64,000 nucleotides of DNA from Clavibacter nebraskensis NCPPB 2581 (GTDB lineage: Bacteria > Actinomycetota > Actinomycetes > Actinomycetales > Microbacteriaceae), in NCBI RefSeq assembly GCF_000355695.1, contig NC_020891.1:930001-994000 (forward strand). The letters are read 5' to 3'. Both the position numbers and the translations under genes were made by a program. Of this stretch, positions 63,911 to 64,000 are shown one piece after another. The number at the start of each line of letters is the position of its first letter. The first letter of the stretch is position 1. A model generated the notes under the pieces. That model saw nothing but the letters and a program-made list of their open reading frames with translations. It did not search any database and was not told where the DNA came from.

Positions 63911-64000
63911 AGCGCCCCTCCAGCTTCTTGAAGACGAGCTGCCCGAGCAGGAGGCTCAGGAGCGAGACGCCGAGGGCGATGAACCCGTACACCCAGAGGT
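63894..64000 (-). CDS. wzm: ABC-2-type polysaccharide export permease (C-terminal end only)
   Basis: Only the last 34 codons are in the window. The text [20 protein letters not shown] then [14 protein letters not shown] is the usual last helix and basic tail of Wzm/TagG permeases, and the partner ATPase overlaps its stop. The rest of the gene lies past base 64000. Together with the ATPase it would flip a lipid-linked glycan across the membrane. Confidence 0.85.
   Translation of the reverse strand, partial: LWVYGFIALGVSLLSLLLGQLVFKKLEGRFAQDL

Overview
The window is high-GC actinobacterial chromosome, most like Microbacteriaceae; Clavibacter is my best guess from overall protein character, gene content and the many GGATCC-type Gly-Ser codon pairs. 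That genus call is inference, not a search result. It is dense core genome: about 63 protein genes, no tRNA, rRNA, CRISPR array, insertion sequence or prophage that I can see, and no gap between genes longer than 300 bases (the longest is about 270 bases, at 54375-54644).

Layout. 1-2.7 kb: the end of a family 3 glycoside hydrolase and a LacI-type regulator. 2.8-7.7 kb: a MOSC protein, small membrane proteins and two tandem, very similar MHS-type MFS transporters. 7.7-14.2 kb: a tightly overlapping operon with two ABC ATPases, an MFS transporter, a solute-binding lipoprotein and an unusual permease in which both subunits are fused; a palindrome lies upstream. 14.3-18.0 kb: the riboflavin operon ribD-ribE-ribBA-ribH behind an FMN riboswitch. 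18-23.7 kb: a HAD phosphatase, trpS, an exonuclease III homologue, a YihY-type membrane protein and ptsI. 23.7-27.3 kb: sdhCDAB. 27.5-29.9 kb: a GT4 glycosyltransferase divergent from manC.

29.9-45.2 kb is a nucleoside uptake and salvage district: two BMP-type lipoproteins, a double-domain ABC ATPase, two permeases, cytidine deaminase, thymidine phosphorylase, a nucleoside hydrolase, adenosine deaminase, a phosphopentomutase/phosphoglucomutase-type enzyme and purine nucleoside phosphorylase. Imported nucleosides can be deaminated and cleaved, and the pentose phosphate can enter central metabolism. Inside it are an orphan PTS IIA-IIB pair, a MerR regulator and a broken membrane-protein gene.

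45.3-58.2 kb: an LpdA-type flavoprotein, then acyl-CoA carboxylase genes (accA, accD, accE), maf and birA, with an RNA methyltransferase and a two-component operon lying between maf and accE. 58.2-64 kb: a GtrA-like flippase, purK, purE, an LCP ligase, a glycosyltransferase and a Wzt/Wzm-type polysaccharide exporter that runs off the end. From sdh to purE the gene set and approximate order match what I recall of the Mycobacterium tuberculosis sdhC-cdd-deoA-add-pmmB-deoD-lpdA-accA3-maf-accD5-birA-purK-purE region, so this is an old actinobacterial backbone carrying lineage-specific inserts.

A recurring signal is a TANNNT-like -10 hexamer 6 to 8 bases before the start codon of roughly a dozen genes on both strands, which implies extensive leaderless transcription.
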